Shown here in pieces: positions 54,401-64,000 of a stretch of 64,000 nucleotides of DNA. The translations under genes were made by a program, and so were the position numbers. The notes beneath the pieces are model-generated. The model made no database searches and was not told where the DNA came from. It saw nothing but the letters and a program-made list of their open reading frames with translations. The stretch is from Lachnospiraceae bacterium P6A3. GTDB taxonomy: Bacteria; Bacillota; Clostridia; Lachnospirales; Lachnospiraceae. How positions within the stretch are numbered: the first letter of the stretch is position 1; each line of letters opens with the position of its first letter. Location: positions 868,001-932,000 of the forward strand of contig JNKP01000001.1 of NCBI GenBank assembly GCA_000702085.1. The letters run 5' to 3'.

Positions 54401-55059
54401 ACAACTTCGAGTCTCTTGATGATATGAGCACGCTTCTGTCCGCTGGACTCTGCAAGCTCTGCTCTTAATGTGGTTCTCTCCTCTTCGAGGTCAACCTCGG
54501 AAAGAAGTTCCTTAACTGCCTCTGCACCCATTCCTACGCGGAAGGTCTGACCGAACTCCGCTCTTGCGTCCTGGTACTCTTTTTCGGAAAGCAGCTGCTT
54601 CTTGGAAAGAGTGGACTCTCCGGGATCGAGGACAATGTATGATGCAAAATATATAACTTTCTCAAGCTGTCTGGGTGACATATCAAGGATAAGTCCCATA
54701 CGGCTGGGGATACCCTTGAAATACCAGATGTGAGATACGGGAGCCGCAAGTTCGATATGACCCATGCGCTCACGTCTGACGCTTGACTTAGTAACTTCGA
54801 CTCCGCACTTATCGCAGACGATTCCCTTGAAACGGATCTTCTTATACTTGCCGCAGTGGCACTCCCAGTCCTTGCTGGGTCCGAAGATTCTTTCGCAGAA
54901 GAGACCGTCTCTCTCGGGCTTGAGGGTTCTGTAGTTGATGGTCTCAGGCTTGGTAACCTCACCGTGTGACCACTCCCTGATCTTCTCGGGAGAAGCAAGT
55001 CCGATCTTGATGGAATCAAATGTTACAGGCTGATATGACTCATTTATTGATTCAGGCAT
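51415..55059 (-). CDS. rpoC: RNA polymerase beta' subunit
   Basis: 1214 residues. The N-terminal zinc finger ([20 protein letters not shown], four cysteines), [16 protein letters not shown], the catalytic metal-binding [16 protein letters not shown] near residue 460, the trigger-loop/bridge region [19 protein letters not shown], and a second zinc cluster [13 protein letters not shown] are all present. It ends in an acidic tail. It lies 58 bases after rpoB with AAAAAGGAG ahead of the ATG. No insertion or damage seen. Confidence 0.98.
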   Translation of the reverse strand: MPESINESYQPVTFDSIKIGLASPEKIREWSHGEVTKPETINYRTLKPERDGLFCERIFGPSKDWECHCGKYKKIRFKGIVCDKCGVEVTKSSVRRERMGHIELAAPVSHIWYFKGIPSRMGLILDMSPRQLEKVIYFASYIVLDPGESTLSKKQLLSEKEYQDARAEFGQTFRVGMGAEAVKELLSEVDLEEERTTLRAELAESSGQKRAHIIKRLEVVEAFCESGNKPEWMIMDALPVIPPELRAMVQLDGGRFATSDLNDLYRRIINRNNRLKRLIELGAPDIIVRNEKRMLQEAVDALIDNGRRGRPVTGPGNRSLKSLSDMLKGKAGRFRQNLLGKRVDYSGRSVIVVGPELKIYQCGLPKEMALELFKPFVMKELVGRGISQNIKNAKKLVERWDDKVWDVLEDVIREHPVMLNRAPTLHRLGIQAFEPILVEGKAIKLHPLVCTAFNADFDGDQMAVHLPLSAEAQAECRFLLLSPNNLLKPSDGGPVAVPSQDMVLGIYYLTQERPGEKGEGNIYKDMNEAILAYENGIITLHSKIKVRITKKNSKGEEVSGMVETTLGRLFFNEILPQDLGYVDRTNPEEFLKPEIDFLVGKKQLKQILEKVINTHGIFKTAEVLDDVKSIGYKFSTRAAMTVSISDMTVPPEKPELLAKAQETVDKLALNYHRGLITEPERYRSVIEVWNKTDKDLTNALLKGLDKYNNIYMMADSGARGSNQQIKQLAGMRGLMADTSGHTIELPIKSNFREGLDVLEYFMSAHGARKGLSDTALRTADSGYLTRRMVDVSQQLVIQEEDCSAGRDEIPGMSVKAFMDGKETIEKLKDRLVGRTTCVDIKDKDGNIIVKANHMITPARAERIMESGVGGDGKPLDKVRIRTILTCRCKNGICAKCYGANMATGEKVQIGEAVGIIAAQSIGEPGTQLTMRTFHTGGVAGSDITQGLPRVEELFEARKPKGLAIISEIDGVITKIEDIKRSRKIYVENSETGEKRDYLAKFGSSLKVEEGQHVEAGDYLTEGSIDPHDLLKIKGIRSVQDYLLKEVQRVYRLQGVDIADKHIEVLVRQMLRKVRIDDPGDTQLLAGTQIDKLDLDDINEQLAAEGKKQIEATPIILGITKAALATDSFMSAASFQETTKVLTDAAIKGKTDPLIGLKENVIIGKLIPAGTGLKRYRTISLSTDLNNKNSINEAQNADEVFESAQAEAVDNSDAE

Positions 55060-55117
55060 CTGATGATACTCCTTTTTTAAGCATTGACAGATTTACGGTA
55101 ACAGCCGTTTATACGGA

Positions 55118-58100
55118 TCAGATATCATCGTCCGAGAAATCATCCTCGTCGAAAGATTCATCTAAGTCATCAACGGTTTCGAGCTCTTCGTTCTCGTTGA
55201 ATTCCTGTGTCTGATATCCGTTAGCGGCAAACTTATCGCCTTCCCTGTCGGAAGTCGAAGTTCTGTCGCCTTCCATTACCGAGCGATAATCGGTCTCGCC
55301 GTAGTCAACGTTCTCTTTGAGTTCAACCTCGCTTCCGTTCTCATCAAGTACCTTCATATCGAGTCCGAGTGACTGGAGCTCCTTGAGAAGGACTTTGAAT
55401 GATTCGGGAATACCTGCAGCAGGTACGTTCTGGCCCTTGATGATTGCTTCGTAGGTCTTAACACGTCCGAGAATATCGTCGGACTTGACTGTGAGGATCT
55501 CCTGGAGGGTGTAAGATGCACCGTATGCCTCCAGAGCCCAAACTTCCATTTCTCCGAAACGCTGTCCGCCGAACTGTGCCTTACCGCCGAGAGGCTGCTG
55601 AGTAACAAGGCTGTACGGGCCGGTGGAACGAGCATGGATCTTATCATCAACCAGATGGTGAAGTTTCAGGTAATGCATGTGTCCGATGGTTACGGGGCCG
55701 TCGAAATACTCACCGGTACGTCCGTCGCGGAGACGAACCTTACCGTCGGCATTGATGGGAACGCCTTCCCAAAGCTTACGGTGATCTCTGTGCTCGGAGA
55801 GATAGTCATATACCCCCTTGTCGAGATCTGCTTTGTGGAGTGAGGAGAAATCTCCCTTTCCGTTCTCTGCCCAGGTCTCATATTTCTTGCCGTACTTATC
55901 GGGATCTTCGCACTTCTTCTCCCAATCCTTAACTTCCTTCTCATCGAAGGGAAGATTTACATAGTCATTGGCGAGCTTAAGAGTTGCGGTGATATCGGAC
56001 TCGGTAGCTCCGTCGAAAATAGGAGTTGCAACATTGAATCCGAGTGCCTTCGCTGCAAGGGACAGATGAATCTCAAGGACCTGTCCGATGTTCATACGGG
56101 AAGGAACGCCCAGAGGATTGAGTACGATATCGAGAGGTCTTCCGTTGGGAAGGAAAGGCATATCTTCAACGGGAAGTACGCGGGAAACGACACCCTTGTT
56201 TCCGTGACGACCTGCCATCTTATCACCGACGGAGATCTTTCTCTTCTGTGCGATATAAACTCTTACCGACATATTTACTCCGGGTGAAAGCTCATCGCTG
56301 TTCTCCTTGGTAAATACCTTGGTATCGATAACTGTTCCGTATTCTCCGTGAGGAACCTTAAGGGAAGTATCTCTTACTTCTCTTGCCTTCTCGCCGAAGA
56401 TTGCGCGAAGCAATCTTTCCTCTGCGGTAAGCTCGGTTTCTCCCTTGGGAGTAACACGTCCTACAAGAATGTCACCTGCTCTAACCTGTGCGCCGATACG
56501 GATGATTCCGCGCTCATCAAGATCCTTGAGAGCTTCCTCACCTACACCGTGAACGTCACGGGTGATCTCTTCGGGTCCGAGCTTGGTGTCACGTGCTTCT
56601 GCCTCATACTCCTCAATGTGAATAGAGGTATATACATCTTCACGAACGAGACGCTCTGAGATAAGAACAGCGTCCTCGTAGTTGTAGCCTTCCCAGGTCA
56701 TGAATCCGATAAGAGGATTCTTACCGAGTCCGAGCTCTCCGTGATAAGTGGAAGGACCGTCGGCGATAACTTCGCCCTTGAAGATCTTCTCACCCTTATC
56801 AACGATGGGTCTCTGGTTGTAGCAGTTGCCCTGGTTGGAACGTGCAAACTTGCTTACTTTATAGTCAACGTCGGTTCCGTCATCGTTCTTAACCTTAATG
56901 ATGGAGGAATCAACATATGTAACGGTTCCGTTCTCTTTTGCAACAACGCAGACACCTGAGTCAACCGCGGTCTTAACTTCCATACCGGTTCCTACTGCGG
57001 GAGCATCGGTAGTCATGAGAGGAACTGCCTGTCTCTGCATGTTCGATCCCATCAGAGCACGGTTAGCGTCGTCGTTCTGAAGGAAAGGAATAAGTGCGGT
57101 AGCTACGGAGAAGACCATCTTGGGAGATACGTCCATGTAGTCGAAACGAGCCTTGGGATATTCCTGGGTCTCATCTCTGTGACGTCCGGAAACGTACTTC
57201 TTAACGAAATGACCTTCCTCGTCGAGCTGCTCGTTAGCCTGGGCAACATAGTAGTTGTCCTCTTCGTCTGCAGTCATGTAAACAACGGTATCGGTAACCT
57301 TGGGATTCTCGGGATCGGTCTTGTCGACCTTTCTGTAGGGAGCCTCAACGAATCCGTACTCATTGATACGTGCATAGCTTGCAAGTGAGTTGATAAGTCC
57401 GATGTTGGGACCTTCGGGGGTCTCAATGGGACACATTCTTCCGTAGTGAGAATAATGTACGTCACGGACTTCGAATCCTGCACGATCTCTTGAAAGACCG
57501 CCGGGTCCGAGTGCGGAAAGACGTCTCTTGTGAGTAAGCTCACCGAGAGGGTTATTCTGGTCCATGAACTGAGACAGCTGTGAAGATCCGAAGAACTCCT
57601 TAACTGCTGCGGTTACGGGCTTGATATTGATAAGGCTCTGAGGTGTAACATCCTCAGCGTCATGTGTGCTCATTCTCTCTCTTACCACACGCTCAAGTCT
57701 GGAGAGACCGATGCGGTACTGGTTCTGGAGAAGTTCGCCTACGGCTCTGATACGACGGTTTCCGAGATGGTCGATATCATCATCGTGTCCGATGCCGTAC
57801 TCAAGGTGCATGTTGTAGTTGATGGATGCGAAGATATCATCCTTGGTAATGTGCTTGGGAACAAGTCTCTGAACATTACCTCTGATGGCACGTGAAAGCT
57901 CTTCGGGATCGTCTCCGTAAGTGTCGAGGATCTCTCTGAGAACAGGATAGTAAACTCTCTCCTTGATTCCGAAATCCTTGGGATCGCAATCAACGAAGTG
58001 AGCCATGTCAACCATCATGTTGGAAAGAACTCTCTCGTTCTTCTCTTCGGTCTGGATAACAACATACTCAACCGCGGAATCCTGAATGACATCAGCAAGG

Positions 58101-59071
58101 TCTGCGGTTACGGTGGTTCCTGCGGTAGCAATAACCTCACCGGTCAAAGGATCGATAACATCCTCTGCAAGGATGTGTCCTCTGATACGGTTCTTGAGAG
58201 CCATCTTCTTATTGAACTTATAACGTCCTACTCTTGCGAGGTCGTATCTCTTGGGCTCGAAGAAAAGTCTTCTCAGATCGTTCTCGGCGTTCTCTTTATT
58301 AATGATGTCGCCGGGGCTGATCTTCTTATATAATTCGTGAAGTCCGCCTTCATAACTTCCCTCGGGGTTCTCGGGAGTGATGGATGCGTCCTTCTTAAAG
58401 GTCTCTTCAAGTTTGATCTCTTCGCCGAATTTCTCGATGATCTCGGTGTTGGTTCCGAGTCCGAGAGCACGCAAAAGAATGGTCACAGGAACCTTACGGG
58501 TCCTGTCGACACGTACATAGAAAACATCATTGGCATCGGTCTCATACTCAAGCCATGCACCACGGTTGGGGATAACCTGGCATGAGAAGAGTTCCTTACC
58601 TACTTTATCATTTGAAATCCCGTAATACATTCCGGGAGAACGTACAAGCTGAGAAACGATGACACGCTCCGCACCGTTTATAACAAACGTGCCGGTATCA
58701 GTCATAATGGGAAGATCTCCCATGAATATCTCATACTCCTGAATGTTCTTGTCTTCATTGCTGTGAAGACGTACGGTCACGAACAAAGGAGCCGAATAAG
58801 TCGTATCCCTCTCCTTGCACTCTTCTATTGTATACTTTGCTTCTTTGGTCTTGAGTTCATGCTTTACAAACTCAAGGCTGAGTGCACCCGAGAAGTCCTC
58901 GATGGGAGATATATCATCGAAAGCTTCCTTGAGGCCTTCCTCAAGAAACCATTTATAGGAGTTCGTCTGAACTTCTATAAGATTGGGCATTTCAAGCACC
59001 TCGCCGCGTCTGGCATAGCTCATACGCATGGCTTTGGCACTCTGCTCCGGGCGGATCCTGTTCTTACTCAT
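55118..59071 (-). CDS. rpoB: RNA polymerase beta subunit
   Basis: About 1317 residues from the ATG at 59071, giving the usual clostridial start [21 protein letters not shown] longer reading adds 23 residues and is less likely; GGTGAAAG precedes the chosen start. Rifampicin-pocket motifs [22 protein letters not shown] and [21 protein letters not shown] are complete and look sensitive-type. The C-terminal [21 protein letters not shown] is typical. The gene has its own promoter at 59174-59202 rather than following rplL directly. Confidence 0.98.
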   Translation of the reverse strand: MSKNRIRPEQSAKAMRMSYARRGEVLEMPNLIEVQTNSYKWFLEEGLKEAFDDISPIEDFSGALSLEFVKHELKTKEAKYTIEECKERDTTYSAPLFVTVRLHSNEDKNIQEYEIFMGDLPIMTDTGTFVINGAERVIVSQLVRSPGMYYGISNDKVGKELFSCQVIPNRGAWLEYETDANDVFYVRVDRTRKVPVTILLRALGLGTNTEIIEKFGEEIKLEETFKKDASITPENPEGSYEGGLHELYKKISPGDIINKENAENDLRRLFFEPKRYDLARVGRYKFNKKMALKNRIRGHILAEDVIDPLTGEVIATAGTTVTADLADVIQDSAVEYVVIQTEEKNERVLSNMMVDMAHFVDCDPKDFGIKERVYYPVLREILDTYGDDPEELSRAIRGNVQRLVPKHITKDDIFASINYNMHLEYGIGHDDDIDHLGNRRIRAVGELLQNQYRIGLSRLERVVRERMSTHDAEDVTPQSLINIKPVTAAVKEFFGSSQLSQFMDQNNPLGELTHKRRLSALGPGGLSRDRAGFEVRDVHYSHYGRMCPIETPEGPNIGLINSLASYARINEYGFVEAPYRKVDKTDPENPKVTDTVVYMTADEEDNYYVAQANEQLDEEGHFVKKYVSGRHRDETQEYPKARFDYMDVSPKMVFSVATALIPFLQNDDANRALMGSNMQRQAVPLMTTDAPAVGTGMEVKTAVDSGVCVVAKENGTVTYVDSSIIKVKNDDGTDVDYKVSKFARSNQGNCYNQRPIVDKGEKIFKGEVIADGPSTYHGELGLGKNPLIGFMTWEGYNYEDAVLISERLVREDVYTSIHIEEYEAEARDTKLGPEEITRDVHGVGEEALKDLDERGIIRIGAQVRAGDILVGRVTPKGETELTAEERLLRAIFGEKAREVRDTSLKVPHGEYGTVIDTKVFTKENSDELSPGVNMSVRVYIAQKRKISVGDKMAGRHGNKGVVSRVLPVEDMPFLPNGRPLDIVLNPLGVPSRMNIGQVLEIHLSLAAKALGFNVATPIFDGATESDITATLKLANDYVNLPFDEKEVKDWEKKCEDPDKYGKKYETWAENGKGDFSSLHKADLDKGVYDYLSEHRDHRKLWEGVPINADGKVRLRDGRTGEYFDGPVTIGHMHYLKLHHLVDDKIHARSTGPYSLVTQQPLGGKAQFGGQRFGEMEVWALEAYGASYTLQEILTVKSDDILGRVKTYEAIIKGQNVPAAGIPESFKVLLKELQSLGLDMKVLDENGSEVELKENVDYGETDYRSVMEGDRTSTSDREGDKFAANGYQTQEFNENEELETVDDLDESFDEDDFSDDDI

Positions 59072-59173
59072 TGACACTTTCACCCCGTTCTTTCTGTTGA
59101 CTTTTTCCGGTTTATGCGCAGCCCGTTTTTTGCCGTGCAAAAAAAGAGCTCGTCGCAGAAACGTGCATCATCC

Positions 59174-59202
59174 ATAGTATCATTATGAATTCAAGCGGTC
59201 AA
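59174..59202 (-). promoter_or_regulatory. Promoter of rpoBC
   Basis: Minus strand TTGACC (59197-59202), 17 bases, TACTAT (59174-59179), about 100 bases before rpoB. It lies in the short gap after the ABC permease gene, so rpoBC is uncoupled from rplJL. Confidence 0.75.
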
Positions 59203-59234
59203 GTGAATTTTTAAAAAGAATTGAAAAAAATTGA

Positions 59235-60599
59235 TTACTCTGCCCTGATCGCAGCAAGAGGTGAGAGCTTCATGGCCCTTAAGGAAGGGAGGAAGCCCGC
59301 AAGCATAGCGATAAGAGCGGCAAATGTGATGGCAAGAAGCGCAAGCCAGGGGGGAATGACCGAAAGCTTAGCCCCATCGTCGAACATCATTTCGCCAAGT
59401 CCCAGAACTTTGTTCATGACATAGGATATGGCATAGGAAAGGACCATTCCGATTCCGCCTCCTATGAATCCTATGTAACCCGCTTCTATCAGAAAGAGGA
59501 GCTGAATGTCCCTGATACGGCATCCGATAACCTTCATGATACCGATCTCCTTGGTCCTCTCATAGATTGACATCATCATTGTATTCGTAATTCCGATGGC
59601 AGCGACAAACAGAGAGATACCGCCGATACCTCCCAGCACTGCCTGGATAATATTCATGATCTTCATGTCAGACTCGATCCACTCCGCATTGGAATATGCA
59701 TTGTATCCCATATCGGATATGATCTGCTGGACCATTGTTACATTGTCCATCTCGTCCACATTTACCACAACCGATGAATAAAACAGATCCTTATAAGGCT
59801 TTCCGTTTTTCCTGGTAGGCTGTCCGGGAATGACTCTTCCCTTAAACTCTCTCTGAAGAACTTCCCTTAAAGCATCTATGTCACAGTAAATGCTGTATGA
59901 ATCCATAGTCCACTCACCGGGCTCTCCCGCAAAGATACCGGCAGTTTCTATGATATATTTCTTGGGTGCTGCCACGGGAGCGGAATCTCCGGAAGGATTT
60001 TTGGAAGCATAGTATTTTTCGGTATCAAAAATAACGAAAACCTGATCGTTCATCAGATCTATGTTCGGAAGCTCTCCGGTATCCCAATATTCATACTGGT
60101 TAGTCTTGGAGTTCATGAAATCCGCAGGGATCATATTGCCGTATATGAGCTGAAGCTCGCCGCCCTCCACGGGAATACTCCCCTGTCCGAGGGATTCGGC
60201 CTTCTCTTCGAGAACGGATCTGCTCACCCCTTGAAGGGTGAAGTTGCCTTCATATATACCGCATTTGATGATGACCTGGGCCTGAAGGCAGGGATCGACG
60301 CTCGTAACATGTTCCATTGATTCAAAATCCGCGATCCTCGAATCCGTCAGCAGAGTTTCCTCCGGGTCCTTATCCTTGGCACTGTCATCGTATCTGCCCG
60401 GGCTGCTTACCTCGACACTCTTAAGGCCGCCGTAAGATTCATACTCGGAAAGGAGGGCAGTCTTCATTCCGATACCCAGCGAGATCATGACAACTATGGA
60501 AGTTGTTCCTATAACAACTCCCATAATGGTCAGAATGGTACGCACTTTTCTTTTGAACAGACTCTCCAGGCTCATCCGGAGAAGATCGATTACTTTCAT
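59235..60599 (-). CDS. MacB-type ABC transporter permease
   Basis: 454 residues. One N-terminal membrane helix (RTILTIMGVVIGTTSIVVMISLGIG), a large extracytoplasmic MacB-PCD-like domain (about 45-300), then three C-terminal membrane helices of the FtsX fold (GGIGGISLFVAAIGITNTMMMSIYERTKEIGIMKVIGCR in consecutive phrases). Such mechanotransmission permeases pass force to extracytoplasmic partners to expel peptides, antibiotics or lipids. It forms a set with the ATPase and the exported protein upstream. Its substrate is unknown. Confidence 0.9.
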   Translation of the reverse strand: MKVIDLLRMSLESLFKRKVRTILTIMGVVIGTTSIVVMISLGIGMKTALLSEYESYGGLKSVEVSSPGRYDDSAKDKDPEETLLTDSRIADFESMEHVTSVDPCLQAQVIIKCGIYEGNFTLQGVSRSVLEEKAESLGQGSIPVEGGELQLIYGNMIPADFMNSKTNQYEYWDTGELPNIDLMNDQVFVIFDTEKYYASKNPSGDSAPVAAPKKYIIETAGIFAGEPGEWTMDSYSIYCDIDALREVLQREFKGRVIPGQPTRKNGKPYKDLFYSSVVVNVDEMDNVTMVQQIISDMGYNAYSNAEWIESDMKIMNIIQAVLGGIGGISLFVAAIGITNTMMMSIYERTKEIGIMKVIGCRIRDIQLLFLIEAGYIGFIGGGIGMVLSYAISYVMNKVLGLGEMMFDDGAKLSVIPPWLALLAITFAALIAMLAGFLPSLRAMKLSPLAAIRAE

Positions 60600-60621
60600 T
60601 TATATATCTGCCTTCTTAGGA

Positions 60622-62415
60622 TCATTCAAAATCATCTTCGTCGAATGATTCAAGCATTTTCTTGTTTCTGCGCTTTCTTGCAATCACCCGCCATACAACG
60701 ATTCCGATAATTGCAAGGATCACGATGGTGATAATTACGGGCTTCCAGAAAAATCCTCCGCCCTGCTCTTCTTCGTAACCGTCGTCTACGTAGAATCCGT
60801 CATCGTATCCAAAGTCATCTTCGGGATAATAGGGTTCCATAACGAAAAGGTTGATCTCTTTTTCTATATACGAAACATTTCCGGCTTCATCTTCATAGGA
60901 GACTCTGGCAATGATGATTCCGTCATCCATGGTGGGAGCAATACCCGTAACCATGGCATCAACATTACCGGTAGCACCGGGCTCAAGCTTTCCGAGGAAA
61001 GTAGAACCGCCTTCAACGGAGTCGCCGATGAAATCTACCTGTACATTGTAAAGAGTAGTCTTTCCCTTGTTATAAACAGGGAACATAATATTGGTCTGAT
61101 TTCCCACCTCGATGGTATCGGGAAGGATCTCGTACTCACCGGTATCGATTCTCGCTTCCTGCTTAACGGGGATGGAGATGTTGGAAGACATGGTATAGGG
61201 ATTCTTGTCGTTGTCTTCGTAAGCCGCATTAAGAGTGATGACATAAGGCTTCTGCATCAGATCGCTTCTTGCGGTCATCTCAATGGAGATGTTTGCGGTC
61301 GCTCCGGGTGTGATCGAAGGAACAAATATGGTAGCCGAACCCGATGTGGGCAGGAATGCCTCATAAGTCGTCTCGTTGTTATTTCCTTCTTTCGCAGCGG
61401 TAAGATCGAACTGAATATTCGAAACACTTGTAGTCATGGAAGTGTTCTGAACGGAGATGGTAAGGTTAAAGGTATCTCCGGCAAATACAACTTCGGGATC
61501 CGTCCTGAATCCGGTAACAATAATTCTGGGAGTCGATACCTTGTCATCCTTGCCGGCACTGTCGTTAAGATTTCCCGCACCGGGTGCACCGTTGATATGA
61601 ATGTATGTTGTAATGGTGGTCTTCTCAGCCGATCCTCCGCGGTAATAGATAACATCAAAAGTCAGAGGATAGGTTCCGGTCTTGGCATCCTTGGAAACAA
61701 GGAATACCCATGTTGCATTCTGTGCAAGAGTATGTGCTGTGTGAATATCACTTGATGCCTGGATCTTGGGAATAACAAGAGCATTGGATGCGGTGGTTAT
61801 CTCGAAGGGCCATTTGTTGATATCGGTGCTCTCCTGAGGAGTGATAACAACGTCGGTGACATCGCTCTTTCCGAGATTGATAAGCGAAAGTGTAAGATAT
61901 GTATATTCTCCGTAATTAGCGGAAGTAACTATGGAGTTGTTGTTGATAAAAAGGAAGTCCTGGGTGTTCGCATAGGATGTAGGCTTCTGTGCCGCAATAC
62001 TGTCCATTCTGCTTGCAATATCGTTTACGTAAGAAATGAGTCTTGCAACGGTCAGTGAATTATTTGCGATATAAACATTTGCCTCATACCAGGTATCTTC
62101 AAGCTTCTGTGAAATTTCGGGAGCAAGGCCCTGAACGCTTGAGTTCTTGATCTTGTCTTTATAAGAGATCAGGTAGCTGTATGCATCCTGTCTGTCCGCA
62201 TCGGTAATTACTTCGTTTCCGCTTGCGTGAACGGTTGTAAGATATGAGGTTCCGAAGCCTGATCCTCCCGAGACATAATTTGCGGGAGTCGAATCATTTC
62301 CGGACACATCATTTGCTGCCTTAACAGGCATAGCCCCGATAAGTACGGCAATAAAAAGTGCCGCGATCATTGTAATAAGTCGAATACTGTTTGATTTGAT
62401 GTTATGCATTTTCAT
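60622..62415 (-). CDS. Exported, membrane-anchored protein with CARDB-like repeats
   Basis: About 597 residues from the ATG at 62415, which has GAGGAG ahead; the start overlaps the end of the ATPase gene. Signal peptide MITALF-type (ITMIAALFIAVLIGAMPVKAA), a helical region (about 60-160), then several Ig-like beta-sandwich modules with CARDB/NEW3-like phrases: YTYLTLSLINLGKSDVTDVV, FAGDTFNLTISVQNTSM and NQTNIMFPVYNKGKTTLYNV. A C-terminal membrane helix (VIITIVILAIIGIVVWRV) with basic and acidic tail follows. It probably serves as the extracytoplasmic partner of the MacB-type permease. The family name is not known to me. Confidence 0.8.
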   Translation of the reverse strand: MKMHNIKSNSIRLITMIAALFIAVLIGAMPVKAANDVSGNDSTPANYVSGGSGFGTSYLTTVHASGNEVITDADRQDAYSYLISYKDKIKNSSVQGLAPEISQKLEDTWYEANVYIANNSLTVARLISYVNDIASRMDSIAAQKPTSYANTQDFLFINNNSIVTSANYGEYTYLTLSLINLGKSDVTDVVITPQESTDINKWPFEITTASNALVIPKIQASSDIHTAHTLAQNATWVFLVSKDAKTGTYPLTFDVIYYRGGSAEKTTITTYIHINGAPGAGNLNDSAGKDDKVSTPRIIVTGFRTDPEVVFAGDTFNLTISVQNTSMTTSVSNIQFDLTAAKEGNNNETTYEAFLPTSGSATIFVPSITPGATANISIEMTARSDLMQKPYVITLNAAYEDNDKNPYTMSSNISIPVKQEARIDTGEYEILPDTIEVGNQTNIMFPVYNKGKTTLYNVQVDFIGDSVEGGSTFLGKLEPGATGNVDAMVTGIAPTMDDGIIIARVSYEDEAGNVSYIEKEINLFVMEPYYPEDDFGYDDGFYVDDGYEEEQGGGFFWKPVIITIVILAIIGIVVWRVIARKRRNKKMLESFDEDDFE

Positions 62416-63193
62416 ATGGATTAATCTCCTCACCGGGTACTGCCAATGTTCCGCCCGGATAATAACCGGCTTCAGCCTCTCCCTCATTTACTTTCGCGCC
62501 GCCGGGATGTTCATCTATTCCGGTTATCTTGCCGTCGCGAATATGTATTACTTTATCTCCGAAAGATGCCAGGTAATTGTCATGGGTTACCATTACCATT
62601 GTCTGGCCCTTTTCATGAACTATCTTCTGCATGAGCTTAAGCACTTCAAGCGTCGTATTGGAATCAAGATTTCCCGTAGGCTCATCCGCGAATACTATCT
62701 CGGGATTTACGACCAGTGCTCTTGCTATACCGACTCTTTGCTGCTGACCTCCGGACATCTGTCCCGGTCTGTGATTCATAAACTTCCCGAGGCCTACCAG
62801 TTTAAGCATCCGCCTCGCTCTCTTTTCCCTCACAGCTTTCGGAACTCCCTGGAAGGTAAGCGGAAGCGCCACATTCTCCACAGCGGTCAGATTCGGCATC
62901 AGATTATATGACTGGAAAATAAAACCGACATGCTCCTGCCTGAATACTACAAGCTTGGCTTCATTCTTTTTCTCAATGTGCTCACCGGCAATGATTATCT
63001 CTCCTCTTGTGGGAGGTTCAAGACCGGCCATCATATTCAAAAGAGTGGATTTACCCGAACCGGATGTACCGACAATGCAACAGAATTCGCCTTTTGAGAT
63101 TGTGAAGTCTACACCGTTTAAAGCTTTGACTTTATTCTCTCCTATGCGGTAGATCTTATATAGATTTTTAACCTGAATAACAGGTTTTTCCAT
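62402..63193 (-). CDS. MacB/LolD-type ABC transporter ATPase
   Basis: 263 residues. Walker A GTSGSGKSTLL (residues 42-52), Q-loop FIFQSYNLMPNLTAVENV, signature MSGGQQQRVGIARAL, Walker B IVFADEPTGNLDS and the H-loop VMVTHD. The C-terminal tail ends in EEINPYENA, overlapping the next start. It powers the adjacent permease. GGAG precedes the ATG, and a promoter is possible at 63241-63268, after the rplL terminator. Confidence 0.92.
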   Translation of the reverse strand: MEKPVIQVKNLYKIYRIGENKVKALNGVDFTISKGEFCCIVGTSGSGKSTLLNMMAGLEPPTRGEIIIAGEHIEKKNEAKLVVFRQEHVGFIFQSYNLMPNLTAVENVALPLTFQGVPKAVREKRARRMLKLVGLGKFMNHRPGQMSGGQQQRVGIARALVVNPEIVFADEPTGNLDSNTTLEVLKLMQKIVHEKGQTMVMVTHDNYLASFGDKVIHIRDGKITGIDEHPGGAKVNEGEAEAGYYPGGTLAVPGEEINPYENA

Positions 63194-63240
63194 AGAACTG
63201 TTTCTCCGAACTGTATTAAATCAAACCATACACCTTGTTC

Positions 63241-63268
63241 ATAATATCACACAGGCTAAAAAAGGCAA
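63241..63268 (-). promoter_or_regulatory. Possible promoter of the ABC export cluster
   Basis: Minus strand TTGCCT (63263-63268), 16 bases, TATTAT (63241-63246), about 48 bases before the ATPase gene. Confidence 0.45.
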
Positions 63269-63376
63269 CGATGTTAAAGAAATCATAAAGAGTTTAAATC
63301 TATCTTAATATTTTGTCTTTACGTGCCTCTACACTATAGACGCATAAGCACCAAGCAAGGTCACGTTTATAAATAT

Positions 63377-63410
63377 AAAAAAACAGGGACGCGAATGTGA
63401 TTGCGTCCCC
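63377..63410 (-). terminator. Terminator of rplJL
   Basis: Minus-strand GGGACGC pairs with GCGTCCC around ten bases, then TGTTTTTTT. It cleanly ends the ribosomal-protein transcript before the ABC cluster. Confidence 0.88.
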
Positions 63411-63432
63411 GTAATGATTAAAGATATCGGAA

Positions 63433-63804
63433 TTATTTAAGGGTAACCTTAGCTCCAACTTCCTCGAGCTTCTTCTTGATATCCTCAGCCTCTGCCTTAG
63501 CAGCTGCCTCTTTGATAACCTTGGGAGCAGCTTCAACTGCGTCCTTAGCTTCCTTAAGTCCAAGTCCGGTGATCTCACGAACAACCTTGATAACCTTAAC
63601 CTTCTCAGCGCCTGCCTCAGTAAGCTCAACGTCGAACTCGGTCTTCTCCTCTGCAGGGCCTGCTGCGGGGCCTGCTGCTACTACAACGCCTGCTGCTGCA
63701 GATACACCGAACTCATCCTCAACAGCCTTTACAAGATCATTGAGCTCAAGAACGCTGAGCTCCTTAATTGCATCAAGAATTTCCTGTGCAGATAATTTAG
63801 CCAT
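63433..63804 (-). CDS. rplL: 50S ribosomal protein L7/L12
   Basis: 123 residues. The N-terminal dimerisation domain is [34 protein letters not shown] (in phrases), followed by an Ala/Gly hinge and the C-terminal domain [36 protein letters not shown], which recruits elongation factors. GGAGG precedes the ATG. It follows rplJ across a gap with two short hairpins. A terminator ends the transcript before the ABC cluster. Confidence 0.98.
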   Translation of the reverse strand: MAKLSAQEILDAIKELSVLELNDLVKAVEDEFGVSAAAGVVVAAGPAAGPAEEKTEFDVELTEAGAEKVKVIKVVREITGLGLKEAKDAVEAAPKVIKEAAAKAEAEDIKKKLEEVGAKVTLK

Positions 63805-63819
63805 TTTATTCCTCCATTC

Positions 63820-63865
63820 GCCGCTTAAGCGGCATTAATTTAGTTTGCGAAAGCAAAGCTTTCGC
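63820..63865 (-). other. Two short hairpins between rplJ and rplL
   Basis: GCCGCTTAAGCGGC (63820-63833) is a self-complementary palindrome next to the rplL ribosome site, and GCGAAAGC-AAA-GCTTTCGC (63847-63865) forms an eight-base stem. No T run follows. They may adjust the high L7/L12 to L10 ratio. Confidence 0.5.
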
Positions 63866-63917
63866 CATGCCTCCATAAAAGATTTAGATATTTACAAAAT
63901 TAAGATTGCCGAAACAA

Positions 63918-64000
63918 TTATGCTTCAGCGGGAGCCTCAGCGGGTGCTGCTTCTTCAGCAGGTGCTTCAGCGGGAGCTGCTTCTCCACCTTTTTCTGCAA
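63918..64000 (-). CDS. rplJ: 50S ribosomal protein L10, C-terminal tail (cut by window)
   Basis: Only the last 26 or so codons lie in the window, reading AEKGGEAAPAEAPAEEAAP and ending in EA before TAA at 63918-63920. The Ala/Glu/Pro-rich tail is a low-complexity extension as found on L10 of several clostridia. The call rests mainly on position directly before rplL; the conserved L10 body is outside the window. Confidence 0.7.
   Translation of the reverse strand, partial: AEKGGEAAPAEAPAEEAAPAEAPAEA

Overview
The window looks like chromosome of an anaerobic, butyrate-forming, motile Firmicute of the Lachnospiraceae type, closest in feel to Butyrivibrio or Pseudobutyrivibrio. The grounds are the thl-crt-hbd-bcd-etfB-etfA operon, an oxygen-sensitive class III ribonucleotide reductase, chemoreceptors, a GH5 endoglucanase lipoprotein, strong GGAGG ribosome-binding sites and clostridial-style rpsL/rpsG/fusA/tuf and rpoBC blocks. 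This placement is an inference; no 16S gene is present. No prophage, insertion sequence, tRNA, rRNA or Cas gene was recognised.

Layout: 1-1307 holds a partial thioredoxin-reductase-like gene and a small membrane protein. 1350-1896 is a gene-free, very regular array of eight 37-bp hairpin-forming repeats at a 73-bp period. 1979-8085 is the butyryl-CoA operon. 8361-9448 has the ribosome hibernation factor and an acidic protein. 9619-13303 carries two tandem paralogous chemoreceptors with matching promoters. 13435-21961 is a galactofuranose-type sugar ABC transporter plus a YesMN-type two-component system with its own sugar-binding lipoprotein. 22109-26664 has a lipoprotein, a deacetylase, an anti-sigma/ECF sigma pair and the GH5 enzyme. 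27018-30662 has a TPR-nucleotidyltransferase-like protein and an EAL-like/HDOD protein. 30756-33448 is a TPP-riboswitch operon (thiT, cation exporter, short-chain dehydrogenase). 33536-36887 is a housekeeping/repair operon.

37025-38523 is mgtE, with a structured leader that contains a small upstream ORF. 38578-40749 is nrdD, and 41100-44443 is glycogen phosphorylase with a LacI-family regulator. 44596-49841 runs from a lipoprotein through tuf, fusA, rpsG and rpsL. 50051-51288 holds a stress membrane protein and rmlD. 51415-59071 is rpoBC. 59235-63193 is a MacB-type ABC export cluster lying between rpoB and rplL. The window ends in rplL and the tail of rplJ.

Functionally, butyrate formation from acetyl-CoA, sugar capture and sensing, polysaccharide cleavage, glycogen breakdown and motility fit a plant-fibre or gut fermenter. 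The two most unusual features are the 73-bp-period hairpin array and the mgtE leader. In that leader one CACCACCC strand can pair either with the ribosome site of a 31-codon leader ORF or with that of mgtE itself.
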